Source: Tritrichomonas foetus (lineage: Eukaryota > Parabasalia > Tritrichomonadida > Tritrichomonadidae). Taken from it: a stretch of 43,060 bases of DNA. The stretch spans positions 6,216-49,275 of the forward strand of contig MLAK01000891.1 of NCBI GenBank assembly GCA_001839685.1. The letters run 5' to 3'. The notes under the pieces are model-generated. The model saw only the letters and a program-made list of their open reading frames with translations, searched no databases and was not told where the DNA came from. The translations under genes were made by a program, and so were the position numbers. Of this stretch, positions 10,171 to 19,555 are shown one piece after another (the first letter of the stretch is position 1; every line of letters starts with the position of its first letter).

Positions 10171-11551
10171 ATGATGGAGCCTACGCAGAATCGGCACCAG
10201 AACCAAACACTAAAACCTCCACACACACTTGACAATGTAAATCCAGAGTGCCATGAGAACCCAGAGGTTCAATCATTCTTTAGAAGGGTTATTGAGCTTC
10301 AAGAATTTTGTATGGCGCAATCAGAGAGACAGCAAGTCGCCATTGTCAAGGATCGTGCTGAAAGTGAAGGGATAGAAGGGATTTCATATCAGGTTATGGC
10401 CGATTTTTTTACAATTTCATCAAAATCCACTATAAAGCATCACCTTGATAGATGGGTTGATGAAGATGTAGAATTGACATTGTGAGCTCGAAGACTTCTC
10501 ACTAATCAGCAGAAAGATGAAGTGATATGGCTTGTTAATGAGCTTCAAAGAAATAACAATCCTGCAACATTTGAGGATATAAGAGATCATTTGTTGCGTA
10601 GATTCAATGTTTTAATCCCAACAACGAATCTTCGTCATTATATTTCTTACTCCAAAGAGTTCAAAAGTATCAATGGTGTTCCGAAAGAATACTGCAGAGT
10701 ATTTTCCAAAGAGGACGAGGTGGATGCATTTTTCAATGAACTTGAAGAGATTATTGCAGTTGGCCAAATTCCTGGTGAAATGGTTTTTAACATTGATGAA
10801 GTTGGACACCAGGATTTTGTCGATGCTCATGTTAGACGTGTTGTTGTAAGTTCTAATTTCGCTGGAAATGAAATTAACATTCCTGTAAGGCGAAATTCTA
10901 AACGGTCAACAATGTTAGCTGGTGTTTCCACTGATGGATCAGCGCTAAAACCTTTAGTTATTGTAGAGAGATCAACTATAGAAAAAGAACTTCTAGACGC
11001 CGGATATACTGCCGAACGACTCATTGTGGATCATTCAAATACAGGGTTCATCACAACAAGAAATTTTGTCAATTTGACAAATTCTTTTTTCGAATATATA
11101 GCTAATGAAAGGAAACGAATATCATATGATGGCTCAGCTCTTTTAATCATGGATGGACTATCAGTTCATGGGACCGAATCTTTTCGAAATCAATGCGAAC
11201 AGAATAATGTATTAATCAAATTCATCCCTGCACATACGTCAGATCAGATTCAGGTTTTGGATCTCGGTATTTTTGCAAAAACGTTGGATGAATAATTTGA
11301 CATATGATGATGAATATTGTTACCAATCGATAAGCGTCATGAGACTATATGATAGTTTGAGAATTGCTTGTTCCCCTAAAAATGTTATAGCAGCATTCAG
11401 AAGGGCGGGAATAATATCAAAATTCAATCCTGAAACACAAAGGTATGATTTAACAATAAATAGAGAATTTGCCACTGAAGTTCGACACTGTAATTACCGG
11501 AAACCTCTTTTTCATCCATGTAAGGACAGAATTAAACTACCAATTTATTAG
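10171..11551 (+). pseudogene. pogo-like (Tc1/mariner superfamily) DDE transposase, broken
   Basis: The reading recalls pogo/Tigger-type transposases with a DDE_1 endonuclease domain: NIDEVG near 10790 (first Asp), LLIMDGLSVH near 11140-11170 (second Asp with His) and IQVLDLGIF near 11250-11275 (third Asp). An N-terminal helix-turn-helix-like part precedes it, with RRLLTNQQKDEVIWLV after the stop. Two lesions are seen: a TGA at 10483-10485, with the same frame resuming at once, and a frameshift near 11275. After the shift the C-terminal part (QKRW, then IVAFRRAGI-like IAAFRRAGI) continues to 11551. The chosen start, ATG 10171, follows CCATTTTC. Terminal inverted repeats were not found. A stop and a shift make it inactive unless one is a sequencing error. 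Confidence 0.75.
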
Positions 11552-11706
11552 GATGAATGATAAATAAACAAATAAAAAAAAAAATAATTTTAATCATTTG
11601 ATGCATTTTTCTTTTTTCTTTTGTGATTATCGACAATATATAAATTATAACTAATAATAAGACAGAAAATACCAGAAAAAAAGATTTTCAAAAAAATTAT
11701 ATAATA

Positions 11707-11732
11707 AAGTGTTTCTAAAAATGTTTCGTCAC
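11707..11732 (+). repeat. Left terminal inverted repeat of the Tc1-like element
   Basis: Begins AAGTGTTTCTAAAAATGTTT; 24 of 26 bases match the reverse complement of 13154-13179. Confidence 0.9.
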
Positions 11733-12009
11733 CCTATTTAGCCTTATATTTGACCATTTCTTTAAAGTGAAAAATCATGAAAAAAGCATAGGTGGCTACC
11801 CATGGTTTTTTAAGTTTTTTTAAGGATTTTTAGTTTTTTCATTCTTTCTTAAAAGCGAAAACATTTTTTAAAAAGACTCATATTTTTATTAATAATATGT
11901 ATAATTGATGCGCATAAGCAATACAATCATCTCTAATATTATGTTGATGAAAAATTATTTCTGTCTCTCAATTATTGAGAAGTTTGATGTATTCATTTCA
12001 TTTTTTCAA

Positions 12010-13028
12010 ATGTCGATGCCTTCATCCCGCGTTCTTAAGCGTGAAGAAATCATCCACCATCTGTCCAGGACTAATAACATTTCAGAGATTAGTAGGGAAA
12101 CAGGATATTCACGAGATTTAATNCGAACAGTNAAAAATTCGATGGAGAAAAATCAATCAATTTTTATTCAAAAAGAAAAACTTGGTCGCCCTACAGTTAT
12201 GACAACAGAAATTCAGAACGAAATTNAGAGTTTAACAATGGCAAACAGAAGAATGGGATTGAAGGATATAACCAATATCATTAATCAAAATCCAATGCTT
12301 CCGAACCTACATAAAAGTAGCACATCCAACATAAAAAGGAAGCTAGGATTTCGATTNCTTCCTCNAATTCATAAATTTTTAACTACAGAAGTTCAGAGAG
12401 AAAAAAGGGTGGCTTTTGCGCAGAAACATCTTAATTTGGCCACTAATTGGAAAACTGTATGTTTACTGATGAAGCATCTATTTATTTAGATAACTCTCAC
12501 AGGTGGGTCTGGAGAAGAAATGGAGAAACTGACTCGTCTATCATGCATTATACAAACAAATATACCGAAAAAGTGATGATATTTGGAGGGATCTCAATGC
12601 AACATTCAACACCTATCATCATAATTGAAGGAAATGTGTTCGCAGAAAGTTATATTGATGATTGCATTGATGGAACCGGTTTAATCCATGATATGGATGA
12701 AGCTTATGGGTGTAGAAACTGGTTTCTCATNCAGGATGGCGCGACCCCTCATACAGCTGGAGTCACAATGGATTACTTAAACAGTTATTGTAATGTGCTT
12801 GAAGAATGACCAGCTAACTCACCAGATATGAATCCTATCGAAAATCTATGGGCAATATTGAAAAGGAAGATAGAAGAAATAAACCCTTTAACCAAAGATG
12901 AATTAATTGAAGTTATAATTGATGTCTGGAACAGTCTGGAAATTTCTCTTATTTATAGACTCATTAATTCAATGACAGACAGGTTAAAAGCTGTAGTTCA
13001 AGCAAAAGGCTTTCCTACAAAATATTAA
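12010..13028 (+). pseudogene. Tc1-like DD34E transposase, broken
   Basis: The N-terminal part has a helix-turn-helix-like region (REEIIHHLSRTNNISEISRE) from the ATG at 12010, preferred to ATG 11905 because conserved-looking sequence starts here. The catalytic triad is visible: Asp in FTDEAS (about 12464), Asp in QDGATPHTA (about 12735) and Glu in SPDMNPIENLW (about 12840), with 34 residues between the last two, the Tc1 spacing. Lesions are a frameshift between 12447 and 12490, and TGA at 12807-12809 just before PANSPDMNP, where the family has Trp (TGG). Six ambiguous bases also fall in or near the coding part. It is not functional as read. Confidence 0.85.
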
Positions 13029-13153
13029 TTTATAAACATTATTTTGCTAATTTACTTTTAAGTATTCTAAATTGAGAACAAGCACGTTTTCAATAAATGA
13101 TTCTTCATTTCGGAGCACTTTTTGAATACTTTGGAATGCCTTAACGTAAAAAA

Positions 13154-13179
13154 GTGATGAAACATTTTTGGAAACACTT
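13154..13179 (-). repeat. Right terminal inverted repeat of the Tc1-like element
   Basis: The reverse complement begins AAGTGTTTCCAAAAATGTTT; followed by TA at 13180-13181. Confidence 0.9.
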
Positions 13180-13359
13180 TAATCTAATTTTTGCAATTTT
13201 ATTAGAAATGTCTGAAATTGTTTATATAGATACTGTAAACATTATACATGAGATTTGATCTAAAAATTTCTGGCGTTCATAGCTTTTCACCGCGTACAGA
13301 GCTTTTTTCCGACACTGTATTTAGTAAAGGTCGGCTAACGTCAAAAAACCAAAAAACGA

Positions 13360-13368
13360 AAAAAAAAT
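13360..13368 (-). terminator. RNA polymerase III T-run after tRNA-Asn
   Basis: Reads GATTTTTTTTT-like on the minus strand directly after the tRNA; T runs end RNA polymerase III transcripts. Confidence 0.7.
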
Positions 13369-13442
13369 CTCCTCCCGTGTGGCTCGAACACACGACTTCC
13401 AGATTAACAGTCTGACACTCTAACCAACTGAGTTAGGGAGGA
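13369..13442 (-). tRNA. tRNA-Asn (anticodon GTT)
   Basis: The minus strand folds into a complete cloverleaf. The acceptor stem TCCTCCC pairs with GGGAGGA over all 7 bases, with discriminator G. The D arm is ACTC/GAGT around AGTTGGTTA. The anticodon stem is TCAGA/TCTGG with loop CTGTTAA, giving anticodon GTT. The T arm is GTGTG/CACAC around TTCGAGC. There is no intron and no encoded CCA. A run of T's follows immediately, as expected for an RNA polymerase III terminator. It delivers Asn to ribosomes. Its 3' end and flank are duplicated at 8687-8743. Confidence 0.97.
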
Positions 13443-14232
13443 AGTCTGTTGCCGCCAAATTAGAATAAATGCTATATGAATTTTGGTATCTCCACTTATC
13501 AATTGAAAATGAAATTTCATTTAGCAAATAGTATGGAGTAGAATAATGTTTGACTCTTAATTTTTGACTAAATCTTCTTTTTATTTGGATAAATATATTG
13601 AAATTTATTTAGATGATCTCAAGAATTGCTAATTGTTATCAATGCTCGCACATTAACACGAGCTACATAGAAAACAATCGATTTTGTTGGTCAAGCTTGA
13701 CAATTTATTGTTGATAACAAGCTTCCCATGTCAGTTAACTATCTCAAAAAGATCACAATTGCCTATTCACTCATTGTCCCGAGCTCCCAGTTCTCTTTCT
13801 ACTTTTTTCTTTACATTTTTCCTTTTTTAGGATAGAATTTCAATTTTTGCATTATTGCAATATTCTCTTTAAATTCTTTCCTCATTGAATAATCTCTCTA
13901 CATTAATGTATTGCAACATGTTGTCAAGCAATTATTGTTCTTTTAAAAACATTTTATTGTAATCTTCAGCCAAAATTCTCATGCTGCAACTGTTCCATAT
14001 AGAAATGAAGTATGAAATGAAATGATGATTCTTTTTTGATTAATGTATGGGAAATTGAAAGAAATATGTAAAACACAGATTTCAATCGAATTCTAGTGGC
14101 CAACTACATATCATTCTTTTCAAGAATGAATTCCTCAATCAAAACATTTATAAAAGTTGTTAAAATTCGAATGAAATATAAATTTCATGTAAAACATTGC
14201 AGATAGACGTGTTTTAAATTCATTAACAATTT
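13443..14232. other. Intergenic AT-rich stretch, nothing recognised
   Basis: About 790 bases between the tRNA 5' side and the 3' end of the C2-TerD gene. No open frame, RNA fold or repeat stood out. It should contain the tRNA upstream flank and the 3' end of the next transcript. Confidence 0.5.
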
Positions 14233-15870
14233 TTAATAATATTGATTCATTACTGCAGTCATTTCTTGTAAATATGATGATGTTTTTAGATATTCTCTTA
14301 TTTTCTCGAAGTGTAGTTTGAGTCCTTTTGTAAAACCACTATGTGTAAACGATTTCAGCATTGGCAAAACAGCCCAATCTCCATTATCCATTTTCCAAAG
14401 TACACAAATATTCACACCTGTGCAGTGTCCTTTATATCTGGCTGTCATATTCACAAATTCAAATAAGCTATCTTCTTCAATGATTCTAAAGAACCCACCA
14501 TACTTCATTGGCCATTCTGAGTTTGAATAACCAGCAAGTGCTAATGCTACGAAACGAGCTTCTTTTGGCAGTCCACTTAAATTCACCCTTAAATAGAGAG
14601 TTTCATTCTTAAATTGATCATATTTCTGGGTTCTATCAATTTTCCATTCCAGACTCTTATCAAATGCTTTTTCATGTTTTGAACAAATCATTCCAAGTGG
14701 GTTAAAATCTTTATCAAAAACTTGAATTCCTTCATCTAGAGTATGTCCCGATGTTGAATTCCAATCTGCATAAAAGATAAGTTTTTCAGGAAGTGGTCTT
14801 TGATGGAATTGACTTGCATATCTTAATGTTATAGCTTTATCAACATCCAATTCGAGTCGATTGAATATTTTTGTTTCAGGTGGAAGAACCACTTTTTTCA
14901 CACAATTGGCAAATGCATAGAAGTTTTCTAAACTCGATAAGTAAATTCTTGTTTCGCCTATTGTTTTTGTGAAATCAGAATGTTCCAGTGTATTGTAACA
15001 ATCGTGTAAATGAAATGATGTTAAAGAATTCACAATTTCTTTCTGACCTGGGCCAACATGCAATTCTATTGGTTCGTCATACAACAAACATGCTTTATGT
15101 GCACAATCTTTTGAAATTCCAAAACATAATAGTGTAATTACGCCAGAATAATCTTCAACTTCAATAACAGGAATGTAATAGAATTGAACATTAGAAAATA
15201 GGTGTGTTTCCAACTTCGGTAGATTCAAAGTTGCGACTGGTGACCAGCCACTTTGAAAATCAGTAGTTGGATACTTAACTTTGACACCACGATCATCAAA
15301 ATTACATTGACGTGGCAACCGTCGAGCCATTCCACCATCAACACGATCGAATGCTAAAAACGACAAATTTGTGTTTCGTTTTCCTGCTGGAAGAGGGGGA
15401 TTGAATTCAAGCATATATCCAACTCTTTGATATTTATTTAATTCACCCTTTTTGCGATCTTCAAATGCACTTCGATCAGATATTAATTGAACGGAAACCG
15501 TTAAAGTTGGCCAGTTGCTATCGTTGAATTGAAGGCCATTATTAAATGCTCGTTTAGATTTTATTGGGAATGAATTTAACGGCGTTGCGAATTGAGATTC
15601 AAATTTTAAAGAACCGAGTTTATCTTTACCAATGACGTCCTTATCATATACTTTAAATTTAAGCTCCTTGACGAGTGGGGTATATACAAAAAAAGGTTTT
15701 TGTAAAGACGAATCCCAATCTGGGTTTAGATTTTTTTTAACGACTTTTGTTTGCCCAATTTTGATTTTTCCATCTGATGTTTTTGCATATATAACCACAA
15801 ATGGGTCGGATAGTCCGTTCCTATCTGCTGAAGGAAGGTTTGACGCTTTCACAACATGGATTTTATACAT
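14233..15870 (-). CDS. C2 domain protein with TerD-like C-terminal region
   Basis: A 545-residue cytosolic protein. An N-terminal C2 domain (about residues 1-110) has the calcium-site pattern ADRNGLSDPFV and later KVYDKDVIGKD, so it probably binds phospholipid in a calcium-dependent way. After an unassigned middle part, residues about 365-520 resemble the TerD/TerZ fold of tellurite-resistance proteins: DWNSTSGHTLDEG, LYLRVNLSGLPKEARFVALAL, YGGFFRIIEE, and WKMDNGDWAV near the end. TerD-family proteins also bind calcium. A second, weaker TerD-like unit may occupy the middle (LSFLAFDRVDGGMARRLPRQ). I chose the ATG at 15870 because the C2 fold starts there (MYKIHVVKAS) and TCATTT lies 15-20 bases upstream; an ATG 17 codons earlier gives an unlikely leader. 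The role is unknown; membrane-linked calcium signalling is an inference. Confidence 0.85.
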   Translation of the reverse strand: MYKIHVVKASNLPSADRNGLSDPFVVIYAKTSDGKIKIGQTKVVKKNLNPDWDSSLQKPFFVYTPLVKELKFKVYDKDVIGKDKLGSLKFESQFATPLNSFPIKSKRAFNNGLQFNDSNWPTLTVSVQLISDRSAFEDRKKGELNKYQRVGYMLEFNPPLPAGKRNTNLSFLAFDRVDGGMARRLPRQCNFDDRGVKVKYPTTDFQSGWSPVATLNLPKLETHLFSNVQFYYIPVIEVEDYSGVITLLCFGISKDCAHKACLLYDEPIELHVGPGQKEIVNSLTSFHLHDCYNTLEHSDFTKTIGETRIYLSSLENFYAFANCVKKVVLPPETKIFNRLELDVDKAITLRYASQFHQRPLPEKLIFYADWNSTSGHTLDEGIQVFDKDFNPLGMICSKHEKAFDKSLEWKIDRTQKYDQFKNETLYLRVNLSGLPKEARFVALALAGYSNSEWPMKYGGFFRIIEEDSLFEFVNMTARYKGHCTGVNICVLWKMDNGDWAVLPMLKSFTHSGFTKGLKLHFEKIREYLKTSSYLQEMTAVMNQYY

Positions 15871-15885
15871 TTTATGTAAATTTTC

Positions 15886-15891
15886 AAATGA
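15886..15891 (-). promoter_or_regulatory. Initiator-like motif of the C2-TerD gene
   Basis: TCATTT on the minus strand, about 15 bases before the ATG; matches the trichomonad initiator TCAYWW. Confidence 0.4.
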
Positions 15892-16194
15892 AATTGAAAG
15901 GAACCAAAAAAATACTAACAAAAAGTTTATAGAATTGAACTGTATTCAATAAATTAATAAGAGATTCGAATATTGAAAAATAACAATGGGTAAGCCGATA
16001 GCTTAACGTACGATAAAAATCGAAAAGCTCATTATTGGCAAATTGTCTCAAAATCAAATCATTACAATCCAAAAAGTTAGTGATACTCGTTATTATTTTT
16101 ATGTCGTTTCGAAATCATTCAAGAATCGACGTAAATTATCGAATTTGATCCTGCAGTGATAATTGCGAAATCACATTGCATATTTATTCAAATC

Positions 16195-16476
16195 TTAAAT
16201 ATCATCAAAGGCCCGAAATAAGGCTTCAGGAATTCTCAAAAAAGTTAAATAACTTTCAGAAAATGAACAACCTCCGATGTCTTTTGCTGCCCATTGTGTG
16301 GTGTTTTGCCTTTTCAATTGGAATGCTATCTTAAAATATTCATAGTACCTGTTTTCGCCTTCAGAAAAATATTTTTTGAACGTGAGTTTTCTAGATAGAA
16401 TTATTCCATTTTTCATTTTAGTATAATATTGAATGAGTTGTGCGAATACCCATTGAAATGTCTTATTTTCTCGCAC
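16195..16476 (-). CDS. Possible small protein or gene remnant
   Basis: Not recognised. A 93-residue open frame (start MRENKTFQWV, end FRAFDDI) with a fairly balanced, non-repetitive composition in a long spacer. No initiator motif sits close before its ATG, and its upstream sequence has stops in the same frame. It may be the tail of a decayed gene. Nothing in the neighbours suggests a role. Confidence 0.25.
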   Translation of the reverse strand: MRENKTFQWVFAQLIQYYTKMKNGIILSRKLTFKKYFSEGENRYYEYFKIAFQLKRQNTTQWAAKDIGGCSFSESYLTFLRIPEALFRAFDDI

Positions 16477-17282
16477 AAGATTAAAACATCATGATCAAAC
16501 AAGACTGGACCGCTAAAAATGTTCATGAACTTTTGCAAAAGTTGCCCTGCAAATCAAATGTGAAAAATAAGAAGTGAGAAACAGAAGATTGGCGGGTTTA
16601 TTGTAATTTAACTATTAATAAAAATATTATTGTGATTAAAAATTATGATTTTGGAAATTAAAATGGAAATTAAAATATTACAATCGCTTTTTCATTTTAT
16701 TAGTGGCGAAAATCTTCAGAAATTCTATTGCATTACCACAATAAAGTCATTCTTATTTACATTTTTTCTCGTATTTGTTCTCAATTTTTGAAATAAAAAT
16801 ATTATTTCTTTAGAATTTCATCATATTAATATTTTTATAATATCTTCTCATATTATAAAAATTATCCAAATTCTCACAATAAAATATATGATTTACATCT
16901 GCATCATCAATTATCTTTATTAAACAATAAATTTTATTCATCTGATTTAGGCACAGACCCAAACATTTTGCTTTCCAACCATTGAATAAACTTTGAATTT
17001 AATCATATTAAATAAAGTAATTTATTTCGATTTTTTTATAATGAAAAACAGTGAAGACATTTTTATGTAAATATAAACATCATAAAAATTTTGTGAATTG
17101 ATGATAATTCAAATTCTGTGACAACTCACATTCAAAATATACACTTTTTCAATGATTCCAATCATATTCTATGATGTCAGAAGTTTCATTTTTCCAAATT
17201 TGCAAACGAATCATGGCAGCAATTTTTGAGTTGAAATACAATTGACATATAATCTTTTTGAATAATTTCTAATAAGCAAACA
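16477..17282. other. Intergenic AT-rich stretch upstream of the Rab gene
   Basis: About 800 bases of very AT-rich sequence. No coding frame, RNA gene or clear repeat seen. It presumably includes the promoter of the Rab gene, but no convincing TCA initiator lies within 20 bases of its ATG. Confidence 0.5.
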
Positions 17283-17882
17283 ATGAGTGAGAGAAAAGAA
17301 ATTGTTGCCAAACTTGTTTTAGCTGGAACTTCTGGTGTTGGAAAAACATCGATTTCCAATAGAGCATTTGAAGGAGCTTTTGAACCAGGAAGCAAACCAA
17401 CAATCGGATCAGGTTTCATGAAAGGATCTCTAAATACTTCACTTGGAAGGGTTACACTTGAAGTTTGGGATACTGCTGGACAAGAACAATTTACTTCTCT
17501 TGCTCCTGTATTTTTCTCAAATGCATCTGCTGCAATTTTAGTGTACGATCTCACTGAAAGAAATTCATTGTATGCAATTGAAAGATATTTATCAATGATA
17601 TCTGATAGAGCATCTGAAAATTGTATAATTTGTTTAGTTGGAAATAAAAAAGACTTGGTTGAAAATGATTCATCTAAAAGAGAAGTTTCTCCAGAAGAAT
17701 CAATTAGATTTGGTTCAAAAATAGGTGCCAAATATATTCTTGAAGTATCAGCTCTTTCAGGTGAAAATATCAATGACATATTTTTATCTATTGCAAATGA
17801 TCCTGATTTAGTTGGTGCATCATCACAAGAAGAGAGCATTATTAAGCCAGAAACAAACAAAGGAGGGAAAAGTTGTTGTTAA
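17283..17882 (+). CDS. Rab family small GTPase (Rab5-like)
   Basis: A 199-residue GTP-binding switch for vesicle trafficking, membrane-attached by prenylation. The G motifs are complete: P-loop GTSGVGKTS (residues 15-23), switch I Thr at 40 in PTIG, G3 WDTAGQE (62-68), G4 NKKD (121-124) and G5 EVSAL. The C terminus ends in CC, a Rab geranylgeranylation signal. The segment QFTSLAPVFFSNASAAILVYD after the G3 motif resembles the Rab5/21/22 group, which suggests an early endocytic role; the exact subclass is inference. The catalytic Gln (67) is present. The ATG at 17283 directly precedes the first beta strand and gives the normal length. A long open frame on the opposite strand (17186-17860) is taken as a shadow. 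Confidence 0.95.
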   Translation: MSERKEIVAKLVLAGTSGVGKTSISNRAFEGAFEPGSKPTIGSGFMKGSLNTSLGRVTLEVWDTAGQEQFTSLAPVFFSNASAAILVYDLTERNSLYAIERYLSMISDRASENCIICLVGNKKDLVENDSSKREVSPEESIRFGSKIGAKYILEVSALSGENINDIFLSIANDPDLVGASSQEESIIKPETNKGGKSCC

Positions 17883-18431
17883 GTTTTTTTGTTAGTGGTC
17901 GAGTAATACAAAAAGCAATAATTTATTTTGATGTAGTATTGCTCAATATCATTCCAAAGATCAAGTGAAGCATTAATATATGTCACACCTTATGATAGTG
18001 AAAAATCATTTTTTTGTGTAAATAAATCTTTTTTTTTATTCCTCTGGGTATTTTTTCCAATATAAAGAAGTGAAATGGCGCAGTGCAGAATATAAATATT
18101 CAAGAGCATTAAAAATGATCTGGAAGTATGATTCCATTTCACCAATTTGGAATCAGAACTTTCGAAGCTCTTCAACCGTCTTATTTTGCTTAGCTTTGTC
18201 AAAATATTATTTTTATTATTGGAGAATAATAGTATCAAAGATTTTTTCGCAAAAATTTTCTTCAAATTTTTAGAAAATCGTCTTTCTTACTTGTGAACAT
18301 TTGAATGGCGTAAAATATTTTGTATGAAATATTGAAAACATGGAAAGATGAAAATATATAAGGGTGATATTATAAGATAAATTGAGAAATAAGTAAATAG
18401 AGAGAGAGAGAGAGAGAGAGGAATAAAATGA
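17883..18431. other. Intergenic stretch with an (AG)11 microsatellite
   Basis: AT-rich sequence after the Rab gene. The only structure seen is the simple repeat at 18399-18420. Short frames here are low complexity. Confidence 0.5.
18399..18420 (+). repeat. (AG)11 microsatellite
   Basis: Eleven perfect AG units. Confidence 0.97.
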
Positions 18432-19279
18432 AATCACAGAAATGTAGAACATTCTGAATTAGAGGAACAATATTGGAAGCAAGCCAGACGAATTGGCATT
18501 ATGGAAAAACACAAATTGATTCTGAAATATATCAATGAGTCTTACAAATTCAGTAATAACCCAAATTGAATAAATAAAATATTTAAATTCATAATTTCTA
18601 CACCATATTCATCCATTACTCGTATCAACAATTTCTTTGGCAAATAATTAATACCTTCTTAATCAAATAATCTTTTTTATTCAACTATCATTCTATTTAT
18701 GTTGATTTTATTATATCGTTAAATGTATTTATATTTTATTCAAATTATTCTATGTATTATTACAAAAAGTTTCTATAATAAACAGGCAGTTGATAAAAAA
18801 AGCACGTTACAAAATCGCACTTTTACCCTCAAAAAGCAGATTTGTCAACACCTCACTGGAGTTAATCTTTCAAGAATAAATAAAAAGAAATTTGAGTTAG
18901 ATGCAAGGTTCACTTTACATATGAAACCTGATCACCAAAGAACTTATGAAAGATTACCAGCAATTGCTTCAGGTTTTGGTGCTAAAAAATTAAAAGTGTA
19001 ACAATTCTAACTATATATATTAAAGAGATCGAAAATGGACTTGTAACAACTCAGGAAGATTGGGAAGATTTAGATAAACATGCATTTGGCTTCTTATCAT
19101 TAAAAGCAATAGTTCTTAGTATGAATTCTGCCTTAAATGATAAAGAGATAGCTGACATCTTAAAAACAGGAATAGAAGATATTTATACACCTGTAAATAT
19201 TCCAGCCAAGAAGTTCCCAACACTCCCTTGGATTCCAGAAAAATCTCTTGAGTGTGAACAGCATGGTTTTTATCAATAA
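18432..19279 (+). pseudogene. Frameshifted orphan gene
   Basis: Not recognised. Three coding-like pieces follow each other. The first, 18432-18569, reads ELEEQYWKQARRIGIMEKHK and lacks a plausible start. The second, about 18775-19001, includes LHMKPDHQRTYERLPAIASG. The third, about 18986-19279, reads SVTILTIYIKEIENGLVTTQ, then EDWEDLDKHAFGFLSL, and ends in ECEQHGFYQ. The last two overlap in different frames, so one frameshift near 18986-19000 would join them. The last piece has no ATG near its start. The quality of the joined sequence suggests a recently broken host gene or a base-calling error. No domain or neighbour points to a function. Confidence 0.4.
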
Positions 19280-19555
19280 AATCATATCTATTTTAAATTG
19301 AATTCATTTTAATACTTTTTTTTCTTTGATAAATGAACGAAAATTATCTAAAATCCACATACCTATAAAGGATCATGTATGTTGATCATGATTTTTTATT
19401 ATATATGATCAATGTGAGAAAAATCACATCAAGGGAATGATTCATTTTAAGAGATTCAATCATATTAAGATTAGACAATAAAGAAGAAAATCACAAACAA
19501 AGTGGTGAAAGAAATAATCATTTCTATTGAACAAAGTATTTTGCGGTTAACGTGA

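Larger units (their letters stand above)
11707..13179 (+). mobile_element. Tc1-like DNA transposon, 1473 bp
   Basis: Terminal inverted repeats of 26 bases (11707-11732 and 13154-13179) differ at two positions and begin AAGTGTTTC. Both ends are flanked by TA (11705-11706 and 13180-13181), the target duplication of the Tc1/mariner superfamily. One transposase gene, now broken, lies inside. Six of the nine ambiguous bases in this window fall in this element, as expected if near-identical copies were merged in assembly. Confidence 0.9.

Noticed and set aside
8687..13383. Integrase-type element bounded by tRNA att sites
   Set aside because: The direct repeats at both sides invite this idea, but no tyrosine recombinase is present and the interval holds unrelated element remnants.
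17186..17860. 224-codon open frame on the minus strand
   Set aside because: It lies antisense to the Rab GTPase, whose G motifs are complete. The antisense protein has no recognisable domain.
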